Assembly: GCF_004349135.1 (NCBI RefSeq)
Contig: NZ_SMFN01000005.1
Span: 146,628 to 210,627 of the forward strand
DNA length: 64,000 nt
Origin: Flavobacterium sandaracinum
GTDB lineage: Bacteria; Bacteroidota; Bacteroidia; Flavobacteriales; Flavobacteriaceae
Direction: 5' to 3'
The notes beneath the pieces were generated by a model. The model had not been told where the DNA came from. It was given only the letters and a program-made list of their open reading frames with translations, and did not search any database. How positions within the stretch are numbered: position 1 is the first letter of the stretch; each line of letters opens with the position of its first letter. A program made the position numbers and the translations under genes. This document shows, in pieces, positions 1 to 8,217 of the stretch.

Positions 1-692
1 TATAGGATGTGTTTTTTATAATACTGAAGCATACTTTCAGCAGAATGACCTAATCTGCGTTTAAGATGAATGATCCCAAAATGGAATTGCAAACGCCAAA
101 CCCCATTTTCGCGGTATCTTCTGGCTGAAGCACTAATATAATCCGGAAGTACTACAAATTGTTTTTTGGCGTAAAGCCTAGAAATGATTTCGTTGTCTTC
201 ATAAATAATATATTTTTCATCAAACCCTTTTATTTCCTCAAACAAATTTTTAGTTATAAATAAGGATTGGTCTCCGCCGCGACAGGAAATATGATTGAAT
301 CGAGTGAACCACTGTGAAACCATTAAAAGAGGGTGATTATAATCAAATTTTAGTCGGAAACAGCCTGCCAGATTCCCTTTTTGAACCGCATTAGTGATAA
401 TCTGATCAAAATGCTTTGGTGGTAAACCATCGCAATGCAAAAAATAGAGAATGTTACCAGTTGCTGCTTTAGCTCCTGCATTCATTTGTTTCGCTCTTCC
501 TTTCCCTACTTCAATTAATCGTATATTAAAATTTGTATATAAACTATCTTGCGAGCCATCAGTGCTGCCTCCATCAACAACGATTATTTCGATTGCCTCT
601 TTCTGGAAAGCTTTGTTTTCAAGTTGTACTAGTAATTTACTAATACTATTGACTTCATTAAAAATAGGGATGATAATCGAAATTTTATTCAT
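1..692 (-). CDS. Family 2 glycosyltransferase, TIGR04283 (arsenosugar-associated) type, 3' end at window edge
   Basis: A GT-A type glycosyltransferase reads from the ATG at 692 to the left edge with no stop (230 codons). The last two bases before the edge are TA, so the stop may lie just outside. The N-terminus has the family 2 beginning (MNKISIIIPIFNE), then a VVDGGSTDGS motif and a DXD-like LHCDG segment that would bind the metal and nucleotide sugar. The C-terminal part (LGHSAESMLQYYKK) resembles the end of TIGR04283 proteins, so the gene is probably almost complete. It overlaps the upstream DUF547 gene by 8 nt, which suggests translational coupling. The family is named after arsenosugar biosynthesis clusters; the substrate here is inferred from that, not shown. 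Confidence 0.85.
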   Translation of the reverse strand, partial: MNKISIIIPIFNEVNSISKLLVQLENKAFQKEAIEIIVVDGGSTDGSQDSLYTNFNIRLIEVGKGRAKQMNAGAKAATGNILYFLHCDGLPPKHFDQIITNAVQKGNLAGCFRLKFDYNHPLLMVSQWFTRFNHISCRGGDQSLFITKNLFEEIKGFDEKYIIYEDNEIISRLYAKKQFVVLPDYISASARRYRENGVWRLQFHFGIIHLKRRLGHSAESMLQYYKKHIL

Positions 693-1443
693 TCAAACTC
701 CAGTTGTACTCTTTATAATTTATTTTTGCTTTACTACTGATTTTTACCGTGCTGTATTGGTTTAGAAAATCAATAATAGAACCTTTGCTTTTAAAATCAC
801 CGGAAAACCAATCGAATATTTTTGAAATTTCTATTTTATTTTCGGTTAATGTGTTTTTCGTTTTGTCATTAATAAAACTTTTTGCAACGGCTTTTAATTG
901 TTGTTCTAATTTTGCTTCAGTGTAAGCTTCAGTTAGTAAATTAGGACAGGAAAAGGAAGCACAATTGATAGCAAAATGAATTCTAGGTTCGTCCATTTTG
1001 CGAAGTATTTCATGTTCAATTTCTTCTAGGCTGTACTTTTTGTTTCCCAAGGAAAAGAATTTTTTACCCCAAGGATCATTTATATCCTTGATGCTTTTGG
1101 TTGGATAATTATCTAAAATTAATTTCACGGTGTAGGCATTGTAGGCATTGATCCAATAGGCAAGAGTAGCGTTTTTAGACCACGATTTAGTAGGGACATT
1201 TGCTGCTAATTCATTGAGATAAGCTTGCAATTTAGTACTGTCTTTTTTAAAGGCTTTGTAATTTACATTTCCGTTTTTAGAAACATTTTTTTGCAGTAGT
1301 GCATCCCATTTAGCATGATTCATACTGACAGCATCTGCTATAACTGTAGTTTGGTATGCAGCAGCTGGAATTTCAGTGTTATCCTTATTTTTTGCACAAG
1401 AAAGAAGTGGCAATAAAAGTAAAGTTAAAAGATATTTTTTCAT
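685..1443 (-). CDS. DUF547 domain lipoprotein
   Basis: This 252-residue protein begins with a lipoprotein signal (MKKYLLTLLLLPLLSCAKN), with the lipobox Cys near residue 16, so it is probably membrane anchored. The rest matches DUF547, including an LAYWINAYNAYTVKLIL block around residues 92-108 and an INCASFSCPNL segment around residues 158-168. DUF547 has no agreed biochemical function. The gene lies between the two arsenosugar-type glycosyltransferases and overlaps the downstream one by 8 nt, so it is part of the same transcription unit. I infer a role in the same envelope or sugar-modifying pathway, without direct evidence. Confidence 0.8.
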   Translation of the reverse strand: MKKYLLTLLLLPLLSCAKNKDNTEIPAAAYQTTVIADAVSMNHAKWDALLQKNVSKNGNVNYKAFKKDSTKLQAYLNELAANVPTKSWSKNATLAYWINAYNAYTVKLILDNYPTKSIKDINDPWGKKFFSLGNKKYSLEEIEHEILRKMDEPRIHFAINCASFSCPNLLTEAYTEAKLEQQLKAVAKSFINDKTKNTLTENKIEISKIFDWFSGDFKSKGSIIDFLNQYSTVKISSKAKINYKEYNWSLNE

Positions 1444-1506
1444 TGGAGCTATTTTTAAATTAGATCAGTATAGTCGAGCATTAAACTCCTTCCTGACAAA
1501 ATGATA

Positions 1507-2379
1507 TTATTTTTTTAGGGGATAAAATTCTTGTTTGAGAAAATCTTTTGGGAACTCATTTTCGTCGGCAAAACCTAGTTCAATGTCTCTTCCATCTTTG
1601 GGAATGTAGTTGGTTTGAAATATATAGTCCCAAATACTTAGTGAAATTCCAAAGTTGACGCCGTATTTGTTCGGCATTTTTTTACTGTGGTGCCAAATAT
1701 GCATTTTGGGATTGTTAAATATGTACTTTAAAAAACCGTAGTCCCAGCCTAAATTTGCATGGTTTAAATGTCCTATGGCAATTGAAATGAAATGGACGAT
1801 AAACACATCCTGAAGATTTACACCGCCAATAAGAATAATGGGAATGTATAGTATCGCTTTGTAAACAAGTGGTTCCATCCAATTGTATCTAAAATGTGCT
1901 GCAAACCCCATTTCTTTTACACTGTGGTGGGTTTTGTGAATTTTCCATAGGAACGGAACAAAATGCAACAAGCGATGTACATTCCATTGAATAAAATCGC
2001 TAATGATGAAAAACACTAATAAAGCCAGTGGTTTGGGTAACTCAGAGATAGAAAAAAGTTGAATAGAAGTTAATTCAAGTCCAAATTGCTGTAAGATGTC
2101 ATTAATAAACTGTTCCATCACATTAGATAATGCAATAAGAAGAATTAAATTGAGCAAGAAAAAATTAAAAAACAGATAAAAGAGATCTAGCCAAAAATCT
2201 TTCCGAAAGATAGCTTGTTGTTTTCTCCACGGAAATGCAATTTCAAGTAGCCAAACTACCAATGAAATGGCAATTAGTCCATAAAAATAGTTATCCCAGT
2301 TCCAGTATAAAATTTCATTTTTCAGGTAATTGAAATAACCTCCATAGGAATTTAGTACTATGTCAATGTATTTTTCCAT
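1507..2379 (-). CDS. Sterol desaturase / fatty acid hydroxylase superfamily protein
   Basis: A 290-residue integral membrane protein with several hydrophobic segments in its N-terminal two thirds. It carries the histidine clusters of the di-iron fatty acid hydroxylase superfamily: HRLLH (about residue 135), HKTHH (about 148) and HIWHHSKK (about 228). These His residues would bind two irons and catalyse an oxygen-dependent hydroxylation or desaturation of a lipid. The product ends with a lysine-rich tail (EFYPLKK). It sits 61 nt downstream of the TIGR04282 gene and 63 nt upstream of the DUF547 gene. Its company suggests it modifies a lipid carrying the product of the glycosyltransferases; this is inference. 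Confidence 0.85.
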   Translation of the reverse strand: MEKYIDIVLNSYGGYFNYLKNEILYWNWDNYFYGLIAISLVVWLLEIAFPWRKQQAIFRKDFWLDLFYLFFNFFLLNLILLIALSNVMEQFINDILQQFGLELTSIQLFSISELPKPLALLVFFIISDFIQWNVHRLLHFVPFLWKIHKTHHSVKEMGFAAHFRYNWMEPLVYKAILYIPIILIGGVNLQDVFIVHFISIAIGHLNHANLGWDYGFLKYIFNNPKMHIWHHSKKMPNKYGVNFGISLSIWDYIFQTNYIPKDGRDIELGFADENEFPKDFLKQEFYPLKK

Positions 2380-2440
2380 TTGTGGTATATAATTGTTTTT
2401 GTGGTGCTATATGTTGCACTGTTTAACAAACTTTTTTTAA

Positions 2441-3061
2441 TTATTTTACCGATCGGTCTCGGTTTAACTTTGCCCAATCGTAACTACTTCGTTTTAGATC
2501 ATCAAAGGTATCAATATCATTTAAGCGATCCAAAAGGCAAATTTTATAACTTTCTAAATCCCTTACAGTTGCTTCAAAAACCGTGCTAGTTCCCCATTCT
2601 TTATTCTGGAAAATAAGAGTATTAGAAGCTTTTAATCCTAATAAATAATAACCACCATCTTCAGCGGGACCAATTACTACATCATGATCTCCAATTTTTT
2701 TAAAAGCATTTTCAATAATTGCCGCTTTTAAATCAAACAAATCGCTACCTATAATAATACAGTTTTGGTATCCCATTTCAAAAAGGGTTTCAAATGCATG
2801 TTGCATCCGTTTTCCTAAATCACCGCCAGCTTGTAACTTTTTTTGATAAATTGCTTCAGACCAAATATCATTGTCGGTAATCATCGTGTCATAAAACACA
2901 AATTTATCGCATTCTAAAGCGCTTGTCTCATTTCTGGTATGCAAGAGCAAATCGTTGTAAACAATCAATGCTTTTTCGTCACCGATGGTCTTCGCTAGTC
3001 TAGTTTTTACTTTTCCTAATTCAGGATTACGGGTAAAAATAAGTAAGGCATCAGTTTTCAT
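2441..3061 (-). CDS. TIGR04282 family glycosyltransferase (arsenosugar-associated)
   Basis: This 206-residue protein has the TIGR04282 N-terminus, with a LLIFTRNPELGKVKTRLA segment at residues 6-23 in the position where nucleotide-binding GT-A folds hold their nucleotide loop. It has an IIGSDLFDL motif around residue 100 and a GPAEDGGYYLLGL block around residue 130, both standard for the family. The family is a nucleotidyl/glycosyl transferase group found beside radical SAM ArsS in arsenosugar clusters. Its start overlaps the end of the rhodanese gene by 11 nt. The presence of both TIGR04282 and TIGR04283 in one operon is the usual pairing; ArsS and ArsM are not visible here and may lie left of the window. 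Confidence 0.85.
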   Translation of the reverse strand: MKTDALLIFTRNPELGKVKTRLAKTIGDEKALIVYNDLLLHTRNETSALECDKFVFYDTMITDNDIWSEAIYQKKLQAGGDLGKRMQHAFETLFEMGYQNCIIIGSDLFDLKAAIIENAFKKIGDHDVVIGPAEDGGYYLLGLKASNTLIFQNKEWGTSTVFEATVRDLESYKICLLDRLNDIDTFDDLKRSSYDWAKLNRDRSVK

Positions 3062-3545
3062 AAACCTTAATACCTTTGGTTAAATACGCACTCCAAGTTT
3101 GATTAAAAGTATGGATGCTGTCGGTCACTTTATTTTGATTGTTTACCACCTTTCCTCCAAAATTTTTATATTCAAAGATCCCTCCGTATAAATTGTAGAC
3201 ATTTTTGTAACCTAATTTTTGCAGTTTTTCACCTATTTGTTCACTGCGCACGCCAATGGAACAATAAACAACAATAGTGGCACTTTTATCTTTAACAGTT
3301 GCGGACACTTTTTTAGCATCGAAATGATCAAATCCTACCGGAATAGCATTTTTGATATGACTAACGTTGAATTCTTTAGGTTCTCTGGCGTCTAAGTATA
3401 CTAGGCTTTTTTTATTTTTTAGTTCACCGACTTTAATATACGGAATCGTCTCTTTATTAAGTTTTTTCAATACCTGCGGAATGCTGTTTTGTGCAGACAA
3501 AGCGACTGAAAAAATAAAACTCATAATGTAGATGTAAAAGCGCAT
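3051..3545 (-). CDS. Periplasmic rhodanese-like domain protein
   Basis: A 164-residue protein with a short signal peptide (MRFYIYIMSFIFSVALSAQ, cleavage near residue 19) and a single rhodanese domain. The domain shows the VYLDAREPKEFNVSHIKNA block (residues 49-67) and an active-site loop VVYCSIGVRSE with Cys at about 94, so the sulfur-carrying or phosphatase-like Cys is intact. It is the first gene of the minus-strand operon and overlaps the TIGR04282 gene by 11 nt. Periplasmic single-domain rhodaneses can transfer sulfur or act as thiol carriers; the substrate is unknown. Confidence 0.85.
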   Translation of the reverse strand: MRFYIYIMSFIFSVALSAQNSIPQVLKKLNKETIPYIKVGELKNKKSLVYLDAREPKEFNVSHIKNAIPVGFDHFDAKKVSATVKDKSATIVVYCSIGVRSEQIGEKLQKLGYKNVYNLYGGIFEYKNFGGKVVNNQNKVTDSIHTFNQTWSAYLTKGIKVYEN

Positions 3546-3747
3546 GTTTTTTTTATAAAGGTATCCAATTTATTAGACGTCTAAAAACTTATTTCCTGAC
3601 AGTGTAAGTTTTGAACACAATAAAAGAGAAATTTTGCGGACCATAAAAGTTTTTCTAGCATCTTGGTGAATGTTATCTTTAAGGAAATTACCCTGAATTT
3701 TTATATCAGATCTATCGTAAAACACGTTATTATTCTGTAAATTAGCA

Positions 3748-3761
3748 TTGGCAATTGCCAA
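3748..3761. promoter_or_regulatory. Perfect 14-bp palindrome between divergent genes
   Basis: TTGGCAATTGCCAA lies 24 nt upstream of the lipoprotein gene at 3786 and about 200 nt upstream of the divergent rhodanese operon. TAGCATTG at 3744-3751, overlapping its left half, differs from the Bacteroidetes -7 element TAnnTTTG at one base. A repressor site over a promoter is plausible but unproven. Confidence 0.25.
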
Positions 3762-3785
3762 AATTATTAACTAATAAAAACTATT

Positions 3786-4262
3786 ATGAAAAATCTACGC
3801 CTTTTTTGTTTGCTATTGACCTGTATTGGACTCGGAAGCTGTAAAAATAATCAAAGTGAAAAAATCATCAAAGCTAAGGAAGCCAAAGAGCTAGTAAGCG
3901 AACAGTGCTATAAAGCGGTTTATGAAAAAGACACGCTTGATTTGAAAATTAACACGTTCAAAGATGGAGAAATAACAGGTGATATGGTGATGGCAATTGC
4001 TGATATGCCGAAAAAGGTAGGTGAAATCGCAGGAGAATTTCGAGGGGATACCTTATTTGCAAGCTATACTTTTATCCAAGGTAGTAATAAAGAAAAAACA
4101 TTTAAAAATCCAATGGCTTTCTTGAAGCGAGGGAATGAACTTATTTTAGGGAATGGACAAATACAAATCACGTTGGGAGCTTCTCACTTTGTAAAAGGGG
4201 AGCCAATTGATTTTGATCGAGTGAAATATAAATTCGCTGAAGTGGATTGTATTAAAAAATAA
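3786..4262 (+). CDS. Small lipoprotein of unknown function
   Basis: A 158-residue protein with a lipoprotein signal peptide (lipobox LGSC, Cys near residue 20). The mature part is soluble and rich in Lys and Glu, and seems to be a compact beta-rich domain with alternating short strands, for example residues 45-75 and 95-130. I do not recognise a named family, though similar short lipoproteins are common in flavobacteria. The gene stands alone, with divergent neighbours on the left, a strong terminator 12 nt after its stop, and decayed DNA beyond. It is real by length, signal sequence and terminator; the function is unknown. Confidence 0.8.
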   Translation: MKNLRLFCLLLTCIGLGSCKNNQSEKIIKAKEAKELVSEQCYKAVYEKDTLDLKINTFKDGEITGDMVMAIADMPKKVGEIAGEFRGDTLFASYTFIQGSNKEKTFKNPMAFLKRGNELILGNGQIQITLGASHFVKGEPIDFDRVKYKFAEVDCIKK

Positions 4263-4273
4263 TGAATTACTAA

Positions 4274-4297
4274 GGGAGCGCAAGCTCCCTTTTTTTT
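4274..4297 (+). terminator. Rho-independent terminator of the lipoprotein gene
   Basis: GGGAGC - GCAA - GCTCCC forms a 6-bp GC-rich stem with a tetraloop, followed by an 8-base T run, starting 12 nt after the stop codon at 4262. Confidence 0.9.
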
Positions 4298-4384
4298 ATA
4301 ATACTAATTTACGCATTTGTTAAGTATAAGTAATTTTAAAGTTTGGATGTGCAAATAAAAGCGGCACATCAAGCTAAGCTTCAT

Positions 4385-4910
4385 TTTTATAATTAATTTG
4401 ATTGTTAAATTCTTCAATAGTTGCATAATTCAAATCAGAATTCCTTCTAATTCTATTGTGCTAAACTTCAATGTATTGCTTCGTCTATTCGCTTTCGCTT
4501 TCACTCGGTTTAATTATTTCCAGTTTCAATTTTTCTTTAGGAACTTGTTTGTTTCCATAAATTTATACGGTTTTCAAGGATTTGAAAAAACTTTCTGCTA
4601 TAGCGTTGTGCTAAGAATTCCCTTTGCGACTCCTACTTCGAGTTGTTTTTTATGGGTATCTAGAACATTTACAAGCTTTTTGCGGGCATATTAAACCCCT
4701 TTGTAGGAATGACGAATTAAATCTTACTTTATATTTCGGTTGAGAATTGCTTTTTTCCATTTTTCAAGCGTGGTTTCTTATGTATTCATCGGATTGCTCA
4801 AAGTCCAACCTATAACCTTCCTGTTCTATAAATTCTTACTAGTTGTCAGGTATACAAGCCTTTATTGTATAGGAATATAAGTAACATCCGAAACTCATGC
4901 TGTTGAAGAT
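4385..4910 (-). pseudogene. Decayed IS3-family transposase (orfB) remnant
   Basis: Read on the minus strand and across frames, this stretch gives recognisable IS3 OrfB pieces: DVTYIPIQ near 4890-4867, KKLVNVLDTHKK near 4680-4645, AIAESFFKSLKT near 4600-4565, YGNK near 4555, and EEFNNQINYKNEA ending near 4385. Stops and frame changes interrupt it throughout. The same blocks occur intact in the transposase at 63733-64000 (NVLDSYK, AVAESFFKSLKTELIYGNK, MEFNTKTNNYKNVA). The non-coding DNA just after the stop is also alike (tgcaaataaaa at about 4350 and 63711). So this is an old, dead copy of the same IS type, with its 5' half missing or scrambled. Confidence 0.8.
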
Positions 4911-5345
4911 ATTTTCATCATAAATTGGAATTCCTGCGCAATTGCTCTCCAATTTCCCTGATATTTAGCAGGCTGAAGTAGAATTAGAAGCAGCCAAATT
5001 CGATATGTAGACGGCTCGCCGAGTTTTATTATTCATCAGATGGTACTGCAACGGTAGGTTTTAATCCTTTTAAATTTTCGTATTTATTTAAGCTTCCGGA
5101 ATTGGTATTGTATTCATTAGCTGGAAATTTAACAGCCTCATTGATTAACAGAAATGCAACAAAAGCGGAGTATAAATCTGCTAACACCTTATAAATTTAA
5201 GCTTTGTTGAATTATAAGCGTTCAATTCTAAATGTGTGTTTGGAAGTTCCTTGTCTGGATTCTAAAATCAATAATTTAGAAAAAGTTATGATTTGAAATC
5301 ACAACAAGTAGCTGCTTGAACCAATCAATTGCACTGTTGACTGAA
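4911..5345. other. Gene-free stretch with unidentified coding remnants
   Basis: No intact gene. The plus strand at about 5030-5190 reads open for some 55 codons without a start (contains FNPFKFSYLFKLPELVLYS). The minus strand near 4920-4980 gives a short piece PAKYQGNWRAIAQEF. Neither is recognised. The stretch looks like debris of one or two broken genes left beside the dead IS. Confidence 0.4.
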
Positions 5346-6317
5346 TTATTCAACCAGATCTTTAAGATAAAATTGACTACGAAGCCAATTCTCACAATCT
5401 TTAGTCCAATATTGGCTGGTGTCTTTGACTCCTAAACCAAAGCCATGTCCGCCTTTTTCATACAAATGCAACTCTGCTGGAACCTTATTTTTCTTTAAAG
5501 CTAAATAGTAGTTAATGCTATTTTCTACTGGAACAACTAGATCATCAGTAGCATGAATGATGAATGTTGGTGGTGTCTCAGAGTTTACATGTTGTTCATT
5601 TGAAAATTTATCAATTAACGAAACGGACGGAGAAACTCCTAATAAATTATTTTGAGATCCTTTGTGTGTTATTTCATTATTCATAGAAATAACTGGATAA
5701 ATTAAAATTGAAAAATCCGGGCGGGAGCTGAACGTATCAGAAGCTTGATATAATATGTCATTATAATGCGTACATAAAGTGGCTGCTAAATGTCCTCCAG
5801 CAGAAAATCCTATTACTCCAATTTTGTCTTTGTTTAAATTCCATTTTTTAGCGTTGCGTCTGATGTACCGCATTGCTTCTTGGGCATCTTGTAAAGGACC
5901 AATCGTTTTATTTTTCATTATGTGGTCGTTTGGCAGTCTATATTTTAATACAAAGGCTGTTATTCCTATGGTACTTAACCATCGTGCTACTTTTGTTCCT
6001 TCCTTATCAATAGCTAAATGAGAATATCCGCCCCCCGGGAAAATCAGAACTGATGATCCATTAGAAGAGGATTTATTGGGAAGAAAAATGGATAGGGTAG
6101 GAGTGACAACTTTAGTACTGTTTTGGACAACCCCTTCTTGGGATGTTTCTTTTTCCTGATAATTTGAATCATAAATAGCATCAGGTATTGCCTCCTCCCA
6201 AAGCGGTATAACTTGATCTTGAGCGTGTATTGGTAAATGTATGCCAAGAATTAAGAGTACAAGTATAGCATAGCTGCTTGTTTTCAGAATAATTTTATTT
6301 TTCATTGTATATGTCAT
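5346..6317 (-). CDS. Secreted alpha/beta-hydrolase esterase (xylan/pectin acetylesterase-like)
   Basis: A 323-residue alpha/beta hydrolase of the acetyl-esterase (BD-FAE / Aes-like) type. A signal peptide follows the first Met or the Met at codon 5 (IILKTSSYAILVLLILGIHLPIHAQ), so the protein is exported. The oxyanion loop is FPGGGYSHLA (about residue 92), the nucleophile elbow is GFSAGGH (Ser about 170), and the catalytic Asp and His lie in HATDDLVVP and EKGGHGFG near the C-terminus. It is transcribed away from the hexuronate transporter gene across a 355-bp region holding the first LacI-type operator. It probably removes acetyl or other ester groups from pectin-derived sugars. Confidence 0.85.
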   Translation of the reverse strand: MTYTMKNKIILKTSSYAILVLLILGIHLPIHAQDQVIPLWEEAIPDAIYDSNYQEKETSQEGVVQNSTKVVTPTLSIFLPNKSSSNGSSVLIFPGGGYSHLAIDKEGTKVARWLSTIGITAFVLKYRLPNDHIMKNKTIGPLQDAQEAMRYIRRNAKKWNLNKDKIGVIGFSAGGHLAATLCTHYNDILYQASDTFSSRPDFSILIYPVISMNNEITHKGSQNNLLGVSPSVSLIDKFSNEQHVNSETPPTFIIHATDDLVVPVENSINYYLALKKNKVPAELHLYEKGGHGFGLGVKDTSQYWTKDCENWLRSQFYLKDLVE

Positions 6318-6528
6318 TTTTTTTTGAATGTAAAAAGATTTCTTTTTTTGAATAATAAAATTTAGCAGCTTTTTTTAGGAATCATTAAGTTGGAGTTAAC
6401 TGTTTCCTAGCTTTAACATCTATATTCCTAAATGTGTAATTTAATATTGTATTTTTTATTTTATGTATTTATTTAAGTGGCTAATTTAAAATAATATTTA
6501 AATTATTTGAATAATGAATATTAAAAAG

Positions 6529-6550
6529 TATATTTGTGCAATCGATTACA
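6529..6550 (+). promoter_or_regulatory. Promoter with LacI-type operator for the hexuronate transporter
   Basis: The -7 element TATATTTG (6529-6536, consensus TAnnTTTG) is followed at once by the operator TGCAATCGATTACA (6537-6550). A TTTG at 6506-6509 sits 19 nt upstream and fits the Bacteroidetes -33 element. The operator would cover the transcription start. The same arrangement recurs at 8181 and 18800. The remaining 6318-6672 intergenic DNA is AT-rich and shows no gene. Confidence 0.8.
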
Positions 6551-6672
6551 TTTTGTTGAATTTAAATTTATATAATGGATATCATTTTATTAGTGACTGC
6601 GGTTTCATTCAGTCCATTAATGTATTAACAATTAAAACATACTCTATTATTTAACTTCTATAATTAATTACT

Positions 6673-8118
6673 ATGACCCAAAAAACTAAGTCAATTGGAA
6701 ACTACCGCTGGTCAATTTGTGGTTTACTCTTTTTTGCAACTACTATAAATTACTTGGATAGACAAGTGCTTTCATTGACATGGAGTGATTTTATTGCTCC
6801 AGAATTTCATTGGACCAACAATGATTATGGAAATATTACGGCGTTGTTTTCCATTTTTTATGCAGTATCATTATTGTTCGCAGGAAGATTTGTGGATTGG
6901 TTAGACACCAAAAAAGGATTTCTTTGGGCTATTGGGATATGGTCTTTAGGAGCTTGTTTGCATGCGTTTTGCGGTATTGCAACCGCAGGGATAATTACAG
7001 GGGATTGGTTTGTTGGTTTTGAAGGTGCTAAAGAGGCACTTAGTACGGTGAAAGATACGGGACTGATTATCAATGTAAGTGTGACTTTATTTATTTTTGC
7101 TCGTTTTGTTTTGGCCGTTGGTGAGGCAGGAAATTTCCCTGCAGCTATTAAAACAACAGCCGAATATTTTCCTAAAAAAGACAGAGCATTTTCTACAAGT
7201 ATTTTTAATGCAGGTGCGACTGTTGGAGCATTAGCTGCCCCAATATCTATTCCTTTTATTGCTAAAGCGTTTGGTTGGGAAATGGCTTTTATTATTATTG
7301 GTGCATTAGGTTTTGTTTGGATGGGATTTTGGGTTTTCATGTATGATAAACCGGAGAAGCATCCAAAGGTTAGTAGCGCAGAATTAGAATACATCCAGCA
7401 AGATGATATTGCGGCCAGTAAATTAGAAGGATATGTACCTGAAACGAATACCAAAGTAACTTTAATGGATTGTTTTAGATACAAACAAACATGGGCTTTT
7501 GCTTTTGGTAAGTTCATGACCGATGGGGTGTGGTGGTTCTTTTTGTTCTGGACTCCTGCGTATTTAAGCTCCGTTTACGGCATGGATTCAACCGAAGCAG
7601 CTTTGCCATTATTTGTATTGTACATGATTACGTTGCTTTCAATTATTGGAGGTTGGTTGCCTACGTATTTTGTTGAAAAGAAAGGAATGAATCCTTATGA
7701 AGGAAGAATGAGAGCTATGCTGATTTTTGCTTTCTTCCCATTATTAGCTTTGATTGCGCAGCCTTTGGGTCACATTAGCTATTGGTTGCCGGTAATAATT
7801 ATTGGTATTTCAGGAGCAGCTCATCAATCGTGGTCGGCAAATATTTTCACAACAGTGGGCGATATGTTTCCTAAAAAAGCAATTGCAACGATTACTGGTA
7901 TCGGCGGTTTAGCTGGTGGTATTGGTTCCACGATGATCAACAAAGGTTCAGGATTGTTGTTTGATTATACTAAAGAAACCACTATGGCTTTTATGGGTTT
8001 TCAAGGAATTGAAGCTGGATATTTTATCATTTTTTCTATTTGTGCCATTTGTTATTTGACCGGTTGGTTGGTGATGAAAGCGTTGGTACCAAAATACAGT
8101 CCGATTACTGATTTATAA
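6673..8118 (+). CDS. exuT: MFS hexuronate transporter
   Basis: A 481-residue major facilitator protein with about 12 membrane segments. It starts with an IGNYRWSICGLLFFATTINYLDRQ block typical of the anion:cation symporter / ExuT branch, and carries the FARFVLAVGEAGNFPAAIKTTAEYFP signature at about residues 138-163 of that branch. It should import galacturonate and glucuronate across the inner membrane by proton symport. Slightly longer than E. coli ExuT because of a loop around residues 105-130. It has its own promoter and operator and is followed by a second operator before kduI. Identity as a hexuronate carrier rests on family plus its place beside uxa and kdu genes. Confidence 0.9.
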   Translation: MTQKTKSIGNYRWSICGLLFFATTINYLDRQVLSLTWSDFIAPEFHWTNNDYGNITALFSIFYAVSLLFAGRFVDWLDTKKGFLWAIGIWSLGACLHAFCGIATAGIITGDWFVGFEGAKEALSTVKDTGLIINVSVTLFIFARFVLAVGEAGNFPAAIKTTAEYFPKKDRAFSTSIFNAGATVGALAAPISIPFIAKAFGWEMAFIIIGALGFVWMGFWVFMYDKPEKHPKVSSAELEYIQQDDIAASKLEGYVPETNTKVTLMDCFRYKQTWAFAFGKFMTDGVWWFFLFWTPAYLSSVYGMDSTEAALPLFVLYMITLLSIIGGWLPTYFVEKKGMNPYEGRMRAMLIFAFFPLLALIAQPLGHISYWLPVIIIGISGAAHQSWSANIFTTVGDMFPKKAIATITGIGGLAGGIGSTMINKGSGLLFDYTKETTMAFMGFQGIEAGYFIIFSICAICYLTGWLVMKALVPKYSPITDL

Positions 8119-8180
8119 GTCGGTTTTTTAAAATTAACCGCTTTTTAGAGATTAAATATAATAGATAAAAAAATATAAAG

Positions 8181-8202
8181 TATCTTTGTGTAATCGATTA
8201 CA
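8181..8202 (+). promoter_or_regulatory. Promoter with LacI-type operator for the kduI operon
   Basis: TATCTTTG (8181-8188) matches TAnnTTTG and is followed directly by the perfect palindrome TGTAATCGATTACA (8189-8202). The kduI start codon is at 8218, so the leader would be very short, about 20 nt. I see no clear -33 TTG. A repressor bound here would block transcription start. Confidence 0.85.
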
Positions 8203-8217
8203 TTAAAATAATATAAC

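Noticed and set aside
2380..2589. 69-codon plus-strand frame
   Set aside because: Mostly antisense to the TIGR04282 glycosyltransferase gene and without a family pattern.
4398..4694. 98-codon plus-strand frame
   Set aside because: Antisense to the decayed IS3 transposase; its Phe-rich sequence is the shadow of that gene.
6858..7517. 219-codon minus-strand open frame inside the transporter gene
   Set aside because: Fully antisense to exuT, which has a clear family match; composition is that of a shadow frame.
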